A stretch of DNA of 20,429 bases, from NCBI GenBank assembly GCA_037969235.1, contig JBBKXA010000032.1, forward strand, positions 1-20,429. Reading direction: 5' to 3'. The notes beneath the pieces were generated by a model. That model was not told where the DNA came from, ran no database searches, and saw only the letters and a list, made by a program, of their open reading frames with translations. Below, one piece after another: positions 1 to 7,122 of the stretch (the first letter of the stretch is position 1; every line of letters begins with the position of its first letter). The translations under genes and the position numbers were made by a program. The stretch is from TMED27 sp037969235 (GTDB lineage: Bacteria > Pseudomonadota > Alphaproteobacteria > Micavibrionales > Micavibrionaceae).

Positions 1-72
1 GAGGGCGATCTTTTTGTGGCTGTTTTATAGGCCCTTTATTCCAAGTTGGCGCTTCGTTTTTATACCAAATTT

Positions 73-240
73 ATGGCGACCATCATACCAAAACAGCCTT
101 TTTTACGGGTGACTAATTATGACGATTTTGCAATATTTTGGAATTATTGGCCAGATGACGCTATTAAAGATTTGCCAACTCTAATCAGAGATATATATGA
201 GCAAGATCTAAGACCCCGTATGGATGCAATTCGTTCTTAA
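73..240 (+). CDS. small hypothetical protein, possibly a gene remnant
   Basis: An open frame of 55 codons runs from ATG 73 to TAA 238-240; a TTG at 46 would add nine residues. The protein has an aromatic-rich middle (FAIFWNYWP) and an acidic/charged tail. I do not recognise a family. No Shine-Dalgarno sequence precedes either start. The frame is closed upstream by TAG at 28-30, so it is not the open end of a longer gene unless a frameshift occurred. It ends 12 bp before the stop of the convergent dehydrogenase gene. It may be a real small gene, the tail of a decayed gene, or chance. Confidence 0.3.
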   Translation: MATIIPKQPFLRVTNYDDFAIFWNYWPDDAIKDLPTLIRDIYEQDLRPRMDAIRS

Positions 241-251
241 AGTGTTTCTTT

Positions 252-1364
252 TTAGGCAGCTTTAAAACCATTCTTATCTGCCGCCTTCATTCTTAATCTT
301 TCCCGCACAATCATATCCGCGATTTCGGAGGTGTTGATGTTTTCGGTTTTGCTGCGGGTAAAGATATCAAGCAGGGTGTTTTCGATTTTACTGACTTTGT
401 TTATTAATTGGTCATGATTTAAGCCCATCAACACAACATTCACAACGCCGCCCGCATTAACCGCGTAATCGGGGGCATAGAGGATGTCGCGCTCGTGCAA
501 TATTTGAGCGTGGCCTTGGCTTTGGAGTTGGTTGTTTGCAGCGCCGACAATCATGGAGGCTTTGAGATTGGCGATCATATCATCGCCGATGTCGCCGCCC
601 AATGCGCAAGGCGCGTAGATGTCGCAATCTTGGCTCATGATTTCATCGCAACCAACGGCGCGGGCGTTACAATTTTTAACGACATCCTCAACCTTGGCGG
701 GGTCTAGATCGGCAACGATTAATTGCGCGCCGTCCTTATGGAGCAAATCACAAAGGGGCCGAGCGACGTTGCCGAGGCCTTTTATGGCGACACGTACACC
801 GCGTAAATTGTCGTAGTTTAATTTGTGTTTGGCGGCAGCTTTCATAGCGTAGAAAACGCCGTGCGCGGTATATAAAGGTGGTCCACCAGGAAGCTCAATT
901 GCTCCGGCGCGTTCAAATGATTTCACGCGTACATAGTCGGTGATTTCGCCCGCGATTTTGAAATCGGATGTATTTGTGCCGACATCCTCGCCGGTTTCAT
1001 AAATTTCGCCGTTTTTATTGAGTTCGTTGAGCATGTGACCGAGGGCGTGCATGGTTTGTTGATCGGGCTTCTTAGCATCTGTTTGGCCAATTATAACCGT
1101 TTTTCCGCCGCCATAGGGTAGGTTTGCCATGGCTGATTTATAAGTCATGCCGCGGGAGAGTTTTAATACATCGCTGATGGCCTCTGATGCGTTGCGATAA
1201 TGTGGCCAGTAACGACAGCCTCCGCGTGCCGGCCCGAGAGAGGTGTTATGGACAGCAATAAAAGCATGAAAACCTGTGTTGCGATCACGCGCCTCAAGGA
1301 TGGTTTCATGATTATCAAAATCAGGATATTTAGAAATATCGGGGTATGAGAATTGTAGCGCCAT
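252..1364 (-). CDS. Glu/Leu/Phe/Val dehydrogenase family protein (leucine or phenylalanine dehydrogenase type)
   Basis: This cytosolic NAD-dependent amino acid dehydrogenase is predicted to deaminate a hydrophobic or aromatic L-amino acid to its 2-oxo acid. The 370 residues match the usual length of leucine dehydrogenases. Substrate and catalytic lysines are seen at K76 (in GMTYKSAM) and K88 (in LPYGGGK). Their 12-residue spacing equals that of K68/K80 in Bacillus leucine dehydrogenase. Further motifs are ETGEDVGT, a Rossmann glycine motif IKGLGNVA, and GAANNQL. I start at the ATG at 1364 because GGGAG lies just upstream; an upstream in-frame start at 1403 lacks this support. The gene diverges from hppD, so I infer it supplies 4-hydroxyphenylpyruvate or phenylpyruvate by deaminating Tyr or Phe in place of an aminotransferase, but branched-chain specificity is equally possible from sequence. 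Confidence 0.9.
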   Translation of the reverse strand: MALQFSYPDISKYPDFDNHETILEARDRNTGFHAFIAVHNTSLGPARGGCRYWPHYRNASEAISDVLKLSRGMTYKSAMANLPYGGGKTVIIGQTDAKKPDQQTMHALGHMLNELNKNGEIYETGEDVGTNTSDFKIAGEITDYVRVKSFERAGAIELPGGPPLYTAHGVFYAMKAAAKHKLNYDNLRGVRVAIKGLGNVARPLCDLLHKDGAQLIVADLDPAKVEDVVKNCNARAVGCDEIMSQDCDIYAPCALGGDIGDDMIANLKASMIVGAANNQLQSQGHAQILHERDILYAPDYAVNAGGVVNVVLMGLNHDQLINKVSKIENTLLDIFTRSKTENINTSEIADMIVRERLRMKAADKNGFKAA

Positions 1365-1449
1365 GCCTGCTCCCTTAATATTTTGAAATGCTCTTTGTAC
1401 CAAAAGCTTGTATTCAGATTAAGGGGTTTATTGCGGTTGTGTCAATCAC

Positions 1450-1489
1450 TTGCTTTCATACAGTGCGTGGCTTAAATTATAAGTAATTA
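1450..1489 (+). promoter_or_regulatory. possible hppD promoter in the divergent region
   Basis: In the gap between the divergent dehydrogenase and hppD genes, TTGCTT (1450-1455) lies 17 bp from TAAATT (1473-1478), a weak sigma-70-like pair. A small inverted repeat, AATTA-4-TAATT (1476-1489), overlaps the -10 and could be an operator. The matches are modest, so this is tentative. Confidence 0.25.
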
Positions 1490-1510
1490 GAAAAATCATG
1501 GGAGAATTTT

Positions 1511-2572
1511 ATGGCTGACATACACGATAACCCGTTAAAAACGGATGGTTTTGAATTTGTTGAGTTTGCGGGTGATGTTGCGGCGCTTGATCATTTGTTT
1601 CAAAAAATGGGCTTTAGCGTTGTGGCACGGCATAAGAGCAAAGATATAGATCTATATCGCCAAGGGCGCATTACGTTTTTGTTGAATAAAGAAAAAAGGG
1701 GACAAGCTGGCGAATTTGCAAAGGTGCATGATGGCGGTGCGAGTGCGATGGCGTTTCGGGTGGCGGATGCGGCGTTTGCGATTAAGGAAGCGGAAAAGCG
1801 CGGTGGAGAAGTCGCGGGGGATCATGGTGGATCTATGGCGGGGGATATTTCGGCCATTCATGGGATTGGCGGAAGCTTGCTGTATATGATTGACGACAGC
1901 GATTCGTATGAACAGCATTTTGAATTTATTACGACAGATCACAACCCTGTGGGGGTTGGGCTGACGTATATTGATCATTTAACACATAATGTGTTTCGCG
2001 GGAATATGGCAAAATGGGCGGATTTTTACGAGCGTATTTTTAATTTCCGTGAGATTCGTTATTTTGACATTGAGGGCAAGTTGACGGGCTTAAAAAGTAA
2101 GGCGATGACTAGCCCGTGCGGCAAGATTCGTATTCCACTTAATGAAAGTTCGGATGATAAATCGCAGATTGAGGAGTTTTTGAACCGCTTTAATGGTGAG
2201 GGCATTCAGCATATCGCGCTTGGCACGGATGATATTTACGATACCGTTGAGCGTTTGAGCGCGCATGGCATGCCGTTGCAAGAAACGCCTGATACTTACT
2301 ACGAACAGTTGGAGACGCGCATTCCCAATCATGGGGAAGATGCAAAGCGTTTGAAGGCGTTAAATATTTTGCTTGATGGCGCGCCGACGGAAGGGCAGGG
2401 GCTATTGTTGCAAATCTTCACGCAAGATGCGATTGGGCCAGTGTTTTTTGAAATTATTCAACGTAAAGGCAATGAAGGCTTCGGCGAGGGGAATTTTCAG
2501 GCTTTGTTTGAATCGATTGAATTAGATCAAATGCGCCGTGGTGTTTTGGATGATGCGAAAGCGGGGAGTTAG
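1511..2572 (+). CDS. hppD: 4-hydroxyphenylpyruvate dioxygenase
   Basis: This Fe(II) enzyme converts 4-hydroxyphenylpyruvate and O2 to homogentisate and CO2. The 353-residue length is normal for bacterial HPPD. The protein has the two-barrel vicinal-oxygen-chelate layout: a degenerate N-terminal half and a catalytic C-terminal half. The metal triad is visible as H156 (YIDHLTHNV), H234 (GIQHIALGTDD) and E314 (VFFEIIQRKG), corresponding to H161, H240 and E322 of the Pseudomonas enzyme. The C-terminal EGNFQALFESIE segment is the family lid helix. The ATG at 1511 has GGGAG six bases upstream. It is the first gene of an operon with the FAH-like gene 2 bp downstream and maiA after it. Confidence 0.97.
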   Translation: MADIHDNPLKTDGFEFVEFAGDVAALDHLFQKMGFSVVARHKSKDIDLYRQGRITFLLNKEKRGQAGEFAKVHDGGASAMAFRVADAAFAIKEAEKRGGEVAGDHGGSMAGDISAIHGIGGSLLYMIDDSDSYEQHFEFITTDHNPVGVGLTYIDHLTHNVFRGNMAKWADFYERIFNFREIRYFDIEGKLTGLKSKAMTSPCGKIRIPLNESSDDKSQIEEFLNRFNGEGIQHIALGTDDIYDTVERLSAHGMPLQETPDTYYEQLETRIPNHGEDAKRLKALNILLDGAPTEGQGLLLQIFTQDAIGPVFFEIIQRKGNEGFGEGNFQALFESIELDQMRRGVLDDAKAGS

Positions 2573-2574
2573 GT

Positions 2575-3600
2575 ATGAAACTTGCTTCTTATAAATATCA
2601 GCGTGATGGGCGTTTGATGGTGGTGTCACGGGATTTGAAGCGATGTATATCGGCTAATAATGTGGATGCGGATTTTCCGACCACTTTGCAGGGGTGTTTA
2701 GATGATTGGGGACATGCGAAGCCTAAGTTGGAGGTGCTTTCGCAGATGTTGGACGAGGGGCTGCTGGAAAATGCGCAAGATTTTGATATTTTGCAATGTG
2801 AATCGCCTTTGCCACGCGCCTATCAAATTGTCGATGGTAGCGCGTATTTGAACCATGTGGAATTAGTGCGTAAAGCGCGTGGCGCGGAAATGCCGCCCGA
2901 ATTTTTGCATGATCCGCTAATGTATCAGGCCGTTTCGGATATTATATTGGCGCCGCATGAGGATGTGCCAGTGGGTTCGGAAGATTATGGGATTGATTTT
3001 GAAGCTGAAGTGGCGGTCATTGTTGATGACGTACCGATGGGTGTGAGCGCCGATGATGCGCGGGCGCACATAAAGCTGGTGATGTTAATGAATGATGTTT
3101 CGTTGCGGGCGCTTATTCCCAATGAATTGGGCAAGGGGTTTGGGTTTTTGCAATCTAAGCCGCCGAGCGCGTTTACGCCTGTTGCGGTTTCACCCGATGA
3201 ATTAGGCGATGCTTGGGATGGTGGGAAGTTGCATTTGCCATTGTTAAGCACATATAACGGGCGGGAATTGGGGCATCCGAATGCGGGTGATGATATGCAA
3301 TTTGATTTTGGGCAATTGATCGCGCATGCCGCGAAAACTCGGCCTTTGGCGGCGGGGGCAATTGTGGGGTCAGGAACGATTTCCAATTATGACCGCAATA
3401 AGGGCGTGAGCTGTTTTGCGGAAACGCGGATGATTGAGAAAATCGAGAGCGGCGAATTTAAAACGCCGTTTATGAAATATGGAGATGTGATCCGCATTGA
3501 AATGAAGGGCGCGGATGGTGCGAGTATTTTTGGCGCGATTGAGCAGAAAATCGTGCCTTATGCTTATGAGGGTAAAGCGGGACATAAGAAGGCATCGTGA
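2575..3600 (+). CDS. fumarylacetoacetate hydrolase family protein (probable fumarylacetoacetase)
   Basis: By position it is the last enzyme of tyrosine breakdown, cleaving 4-fumarylacetoacetate to fumarate and acetoacetate in the cytosol. The 341 residues are shorter than the roughly 420 of the animal-type enzyme but fit the shorter bacterial FAH-family form. The metal-binding E-x-E is seen at E143/E145 (GIDFEAEVAVIVDD), and the family core continues through NDVSLRALIPNELGKGFGF, KPPSAFTPVAV and GSGTISN. The gene begins 2 bp after hppD ends, with GGGAG near the hppD stop serving as ribosome binding site. Its TGA overlaps the GTG start of maiA, which indicates translational coupling. The pathway assignment rests on this context; other FAH-family hydrolases share the fold. 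Confidence 0.9.
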   Translation: MKLASYKYQRDGRLMVVSRDLKRCISANNVDADFPTTLQGCLDDWGHAKPKLEVLSQMLDEGLLENAQDFDILQCESPLPRAYQIVDGSAYLNHVELVRKARGAEMPPEFLHDPLMYQAVSDIILAPHEDVPVGSEDYGIDFEAEVAVIVDDVPMGVSADDARAHIKLVMLMNDVSLRALIPNELGKGFGFLQSKPPSAFTPVAVSPDELGDAWDGGKLHLPLLSTYNGRELGHPNAGDDMQFDFGQLIAHAAKTRPLAAGAIVGSGTISNYDRNKGVSCFAETRMIEKIESGEFKTPFMKYGDVIRIEMKGADGASIFGAIEQKIVPYAYEGKAGHKKAS

Positions 3601-4208
3601 TAAAACTTTATGATTATTATCGGTCGTCTTCGTCCTATAGAGTGCGGATTGCGTTGCGTTATAAGGGGTTGGCGTTTGAGACGGTTGAAGTGGATTTGTT
3701 AGAAGGGACGCAGAAGAATGATGAATATGCGCAATTAAATCCGCAGAAATTGGTGCCGACATTGGTGGACAGGGATTTTGTTTTAACCCAAAGTCCGGCG
3801 ATTTTGGAATATTTGGAGGAGGCTTATCCGCAAAATCCTTTATTGCCCGAAGATATAAGAGCGCGGGCGAAGGTGCGCCAGCTTTCGATGATTGTGGGGT
3901 GTGAGATTCATCCGCTCAATAATTTACGTGTTTGGAAGGGGTATGTTGGCGGGGTTTTAGGTGCGGACGAGGCGCAGATGCGCGATTGGTATGCACATTG
4001 GATCATGCAAGGCTTTGCGGCGTATGAGGCGTTGCTAGGTGGTGATGGTTTTAGCGTGGGGAATGCGCCGAGCCTAGCGGATGTGTATCTCATCCCGCAA
4101 GTGTATAATGCGCGGCGCTTTGATGTGGATTTGACGGTTTATCCGAAGATTTGCGCGATTGAAGCGCGGTGTTTGGAGATTGAGGCTTTTGATAAATCGG
4201 CGCCTTAA
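3597..4208 (+). CDS. maiA: maleylacetoacetate isomerase (zeta-class glutathione S-transferase)
   Basis: This glutathione-dependent enzyme isomerises maleylacetoacetate to fumarylacetoacetate. The protein has 203 residues, with an N-terminal thioredoxin-like domain containing the zeta-class motif SSSSYRVRIAL near residues 10-20, then PQKLVPTLV and LTQSPAILEYLEE for glutathione binding, and an all-helical C-terminal domain containing IHPLNNLRV and PSLADVYLIPQVYNA. The start codon is GTG, overlapping the TGA of the preceding FAH gene (GTGA at 3597-3600), with AAGAAGG upstream. Its TAA overlaps by 4 bp the stop of the convergent TerB-like gene. The family length, motif and operon position all agree. 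Confidence 0.96.
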   Translation: MIKLYDYYRSSSSYRVRIALRYKGLAFETVEVDLLEGTQKNDEYAQLNPQKLVPTLVDRDFVLTQSPAILEYLEEAYPQNPLLPEDIRARAKVRQLSMIVGCEIHPLNNLRVWKGYVGGVLGADEAQMRDWYAHWIMQGFAAYEALLGGDGFSVGNAPSLADVYLIPQVYNARRFDVDLTVYPKICAIEARCLEIEAFDKSAP

Positions 4209-4717
4209 TCCCGCATTAAATCAATACCCAATGCGAGCATGATGCGGTCGAAGAGCCAGAATAGACCAAACACGCCGCCTTCGGGGCGGAATTTATCGAT
4301 GTTGATGTCGTGCGCGTTCATTTCGAATGCTACGGCTTGCGCGGTTTCTTTGCGGATGGCGTCCATATCGAGTCCATCCATAGCATGTGCATGCATGCGG
4401 TTGAGTAGAGCTTCTTCGTTGGGGTGAAGCTCTCCGTCCTTATAGGCCATGATTCGTGCAAAATAGGGGAGTTGTCCGCGATATTTCGGATCGTTGATAT
4501 GGGGCAATAATGTTTCGATGTCTTGGGAGGTTTCCATGTCGTTTTCGAAAATATTGCGTTGTTCATCGGTGAATGGCAGGCGGTTCATGAAAACGGCGAG
4601 GTAGGCACGTTCTTCATCGCAAATAACGCCATCGGCATGCGCCATCGCCACGAGGCAGCGCAACATGTAAAATTTGCTGGTGGAGACGATGTCTTGGTCG
4701 AAATTTTCTTGTGCCAT
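4205..4717 (-). CDS. TerB-like protein
   Basis: The protein has 170 residues with two acidic repeats typical of TerB/DjlA-like helical domains: AHADGVICDEERAYL (residues ~27-41) and YKDGELHPNEEALL (~92-105). TerB-family domains bind metal ions through such Asp/Glu positions and are often of unknown role outside tellurite-resistance operons. No other ter gene is seen here, so tellurite resistance should not be assumed. The C-terminus ends with a hydrophobic stretch (GVFGLFWLFDRIMLALGI), which may associate with the membrane. The ATG at 4717 has AAAGGA upstream. The gene diverges from phhA and converges on maiA, sharing TTAA for both stops. Confidence 0.7.
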   Translation of the reverse strand: MAQENFDQDIVSTSKFYMLRCLVAMAHADGVICDEERAYLAVFMNRLPFTDEQRNIFENDMETSQDIETLLPHINDPKYRGQLPYFARIMAYKDGELHPNEEALLNRMHAHAMDGLDMDAIRKETAQAVAFEMNAHDINIDKFRPEGGVFGLFWLFDRIMLALGIDLMRD

Positions 4718-4832
4718 GAATTTTCCTTTAATTGCTTGTTTTAATACTATCGCACATTTTATGCCGCGTGGCGATATATGATAACCGTAAAAAAGGCTGG
4801 CTGTTTTATTTTTTATTTTGCGCTACACTTGT

Positions 4833-4849
4833 TGTAAAGAATTTTCACA
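4833..4849. promoter_or_regulatory. TyrR/PhhR-like inverted repeat upstream of phhA
   Basis: TGTAAA-5-TTCACA is an imperfect inverted repeat 21 bp before the phhA start. The TyrR/PhhR box consensus is TGTAAA-6-TTTACA, so the half-sites match well but the spacer is one base short. It sits between the divergent TerB-like gene and phhA. Regulation by an aromatic amino acid sensor is an inference; no regulator gene is in the window. Confidence 0.35.
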
Positions 4850-4870
4850 AATTTTATAGGGGAGATGGAA

Positions 4871-5743
4871 ATGAAAGACAGTATTAAAGGAAATCCTACG
4901 GGGTTTGGTAATCCTGATGATTGCATGAGCTATGTGATTGAGCAAGGGTATGAGGATTATACGCCAGCCGAGCACGGGGTTTGGAAGACATTATATGAGC
5001 GTCAGCGCGATATTGTTAAAGGGCGCGGGTGCAAGGAATACATTAAAGGCATGGATGCTCTGGGCATTGATGAGCATGCCATTCCGAATTTTGAAGAAGC
5101 GAGCAAGGTTTTAAAAGCCAAAACCGGTTGGGAAGTGGTGGCCGTGGAGGGCCTTATTCCCGATTTGCCGTTTTTTAAATTGTTATCAGAGCGGAAATTT
5201 CCAGCAGGGCACTTTATTCGCAAGCCTCATCAGCTTGATTATATCGAGGAGCCCGATGTGTTTCACGATTTTTTTGGCCATGTGCCGATGCTCGCGGATC
5301 CTGTGTTTGCGGATTATATCCAAGCGTATGGCGCGGGTGGTTTGCGAGCGATTGAGTTTGATTGTGTGCCCAATTTGTCGCGGCTGTATTGGTACACGGT
5401 TGAATTTGGTTTGATCAAAACTGATGAAGGGATGCGCATTTACGGTGCGGGGATTTTATCTTCACCGGGAGAGACAGTGTTCGCGCTGGAGAATGATTCT
5501 CCTCATCGGCTTGAATTTGATTTAAAACGCGTCATGCAGACCGAATATTGCGTGGATGATTACCAGCAGACATATTTTGCGATTGAGAGTTTCGATCAAT
5601 TATTTAAAGAGACGTACGCGGATTTTAGTGATGTTTACAACGTGTTGAAGACCGAAAATAAGACGTACGCTTCGGATGAAGTGGCGCAAAGCGACGTTAT
5701 TATTCATCGTGGGTCACAGACATGTCCGAAAAGCAAAGTCTAA
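4871..5743 (+). CDS. phhA: phenylalanine 4-monooxygenase (phenylalanine hydroxylase)
   Basis: This cytosolic non-heme iron enzyme hydroxylates L-Phe to L-Tyr using O2 and a tetrahydropterin. The protein is about 290 residues, the bacterial monodomain size without the mammalian regulatory domain. Iron ligands are visible as H132 and H137 (FHDFFGHVPML) and E178 (YWYTVEFGL), matching H138, H143 and E184 of the Chromobacterium enzyme with a constant offset. I favour the ATG at 4871 because AGGGGAG ends at 4864, giving a 6-base spacing; the ATG at 4865 would leave none. The TAA overlaps the hmgA stop by 4 bp. The pterin-recycling dehydratase gene that often accompanies phhA is not in the window. 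Confidence 0.97.
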   Translation: MKDSIKGNPTGFGNPDDCMSYVIEQGYEDYTPAEHGVWKTLYERQRDIVKGRGCKEYIKGMDALGIDEHAIPNFEEASKVLKAKTGWEVVAVEGLIPDLPFFKLLSERKFPAGHFIRKPHQLDYIEEPDVFHDFFGHVPMLADPVFADYIQAYGAGGLRAIEFDCVPNLSRLYWYTVEFGLIKTDEGMRIYGAGILSSPGETVFALENDSPHRLEFDLKRVMQTEYCVDDYQQTYFAIESFDQLFKETYADFSDVYNVLKTENKTYASDEVAQSDVIIHRGSQTCPKSKV

Positions 5744-7065
5744 AGTTTATTGGGATTAAACATCTTCGGGATATCTTTCCAGACGTCGTTGTAGTTTTTT
5801 TGTAGCTCGGCGCATTCCATGCCCCGTTTTGTGGGGCGCATGATGTAGCGGCTTTCGAACATGAAGGCTAAGGTGTTGCTGAGATATGTGGGTTTGAGAT
5901 CTTTGGCTTCAATGGCTTTTTTGGTGACGCCTGCATCGGGGCCGTGGGGGGTCATGCAGTTGTGAAGTGAGCATCCGCCGGGGGCGAAGCTACCGCCTTG
6001 GAGGTCAGTTTCTTTGCCATCATAGATGCCGTGGATCATGCCCATAAATTCGCTCATGACATTACGATGGAAATATGGGGGGCGGAAGGTGTCTTCGCCG
6101 ACCATCCAGCGCGGGGGGAAAATTACAAAATCGATATTGGCCGTGCCAGGCGGATAGCTGGGGGAAGTGAGTACCGTGAAAATTGATGGGTCGGGGTGAT
6201 CGAAGCTGACGGTGTTAATGACGTTGAAACGGTCAAGGTCAAGTTTATAAGGCGCATAGTTTCCGTGCCATGCCACGACATCGAGCGGGGAATGAGTGAG
6301 GGTGGTGTGCCAAAACGTGCCTCCGAATTTAACGCAGAGTTCGTGATCGCCTTCCGTTTCCTCATAGGCTGCAACAGGGGTGAGGAAATCACGGGGGTTG
6401 GCGAGGCCGTTGGTGCCGATTGGTCCTTTATCGGGGATGATGAAGGGGTGGCCGTAATTTTCGCAGATATAGCCGCGAGCCTGTTCATCCACAAGATCAA
6501 CGGCAAATTTTATGCCTTTTTGAATAACAGCGATTTCACCGGGCTTAATATCTATAACGCCCATCTCGGTACGAATTTTGAGTGCGCCCGTTTGCGGAAC
6601 AAATAACATCTCTCCATCGGCGTTGTAGAAATAACGTTTGTTAGCGCTCATGGATTGGTTTGCGGCGTAAATATGCACACCGAGACCATGCCAGCCGAAG
6701 CTGTTGCCATTGCCCGCGAGTGTGATTAAGCCGTCGATAAAATCGCATGGTTTATCGGGTATTGAAAAAGGTGACCAACGTAATTGATTGGGCGTGGGTG
6801 GGATTTCATCGAATGGTGAGCCACGGAATGCAGGGTGGTTCATGGGTTCATATTTTGGATGTATGACCGAAGGGCGGATACGGTAGAGCCATGTCCGTTT
6901 ATTTTCGGTTTGCGGCGCGGTGAAGGGCGATCCAGAAAGTTGTTCGGCATATAGACCATAAGCGACACGCTGTGGGGAGTTTCGCCCTTGTGGGAGAGCG
7001 TCTTTAAGTGCTTCGGTGGCAAATTCGTTGCCAAATCCAGACATGTATTTTTGCGATTGTGTCAT
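5740..7065 (-). CDS. hmgA: homogentisate 1,2-dioxygenase
   Basis: This Fe(II) ring-cleaving enzyme converts homogentisate to maleylacetoacetate. The 441 residues are full length for the family. The N-terminus KYMSGFGNEFATEAL is characteristic. Metal ligands are H333 and E339 (FHRNVMSEFMG) and H374 (MTPHGPDAG), equivalent to H335, E341 and H371 of the human enzyme. The different offsets are explained by about five extra residues in the loop DGKETDLQGGSFAPGG. GGGGA lies five bases before the ATG. The gene follows the RND fusion gene by 57 bp on the same strand but probably has its own promoter. It converges on phhA with a 4-bp overlap (CTAA serving as TAA on one strand and TAG on the other). 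Confidence 0.97.
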   Translation of the reverse strand: MTQSQKYMSGFGNEFATEALKDALPQGRNSPQRVAYGLYAEQLSGSPFTAPQTENKRTWLYRIRPSVIHPKYEPMNHPAFRGSPFDEIPPTPNQLRWSPFSIPDKPCDFIDGLITLAGNGNSFGWHGLGVHIYAANQSMSANKRYFYNADGEMLFVPQTGALKIRTEMGVIDIKPGEIAVIQKGIKFAVDLVDEQARGYICENYGHPFIIPDKGPIGTNGLANPRDFLTPVAAYEETEGDHELCVKFGGTFWHTTLTHSPLDVVAWHGNYAPYKLDLDRFNVINTVSFDHPDPSIFTVLTSPSYPPGTANIDFVIFPPRWMVGEDTFRPPYFHRNVMSEFMGMIHGIYDGKETDLQGGSFAPGGCSLHNCMTPHGPDAGVTKKAIEAKDLKPTYLSNTLAFMFESRYIMRPTKRGMECAELQKNYNDVWKDIPKMFNPNKL

Positions 7066-7085
7066 TATAATCCCCGTTTTCCGTG

Positions 7086-7091
7086 ATTATA
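7086..7091 (-). promoter_or_regulatory. possible -10 element for hmgA
   Basis: On the reverse strand a perfect TATAAT lies about 20 bp upstream of the hmgA ATG, in the 57-bp gap after the efflux gene. No convincing TTGACA-like -35 is present at the right distance, so it would need an activator. It would let hmgA be transcribed independently of the efflux operon. Confidence 0.3.
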
Positions 7092-7122
7092 ATAGGTGGG
7101 ATTAGGAAATGCTACGTCTAAA

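Noticed and set aside
2985..3762. Reverse open frames opposite the FAH-like and maiA genes
   Set aside because: The forward frames are recognisable enzymes with motifs; the reverse translations show no family features.
4205..4717. Calling the TerB-like gene a tellurite resistance gene
   Set aside because: No other ter genes are present and the family is widely found without that role.
4790..4825. Sigma-54 promoter (GG-N10-GC) upstream of phhA
   Set aside because: GGCTGG is followed by T-rich sequence without a properly spaced TTGC element; the match is too poor.
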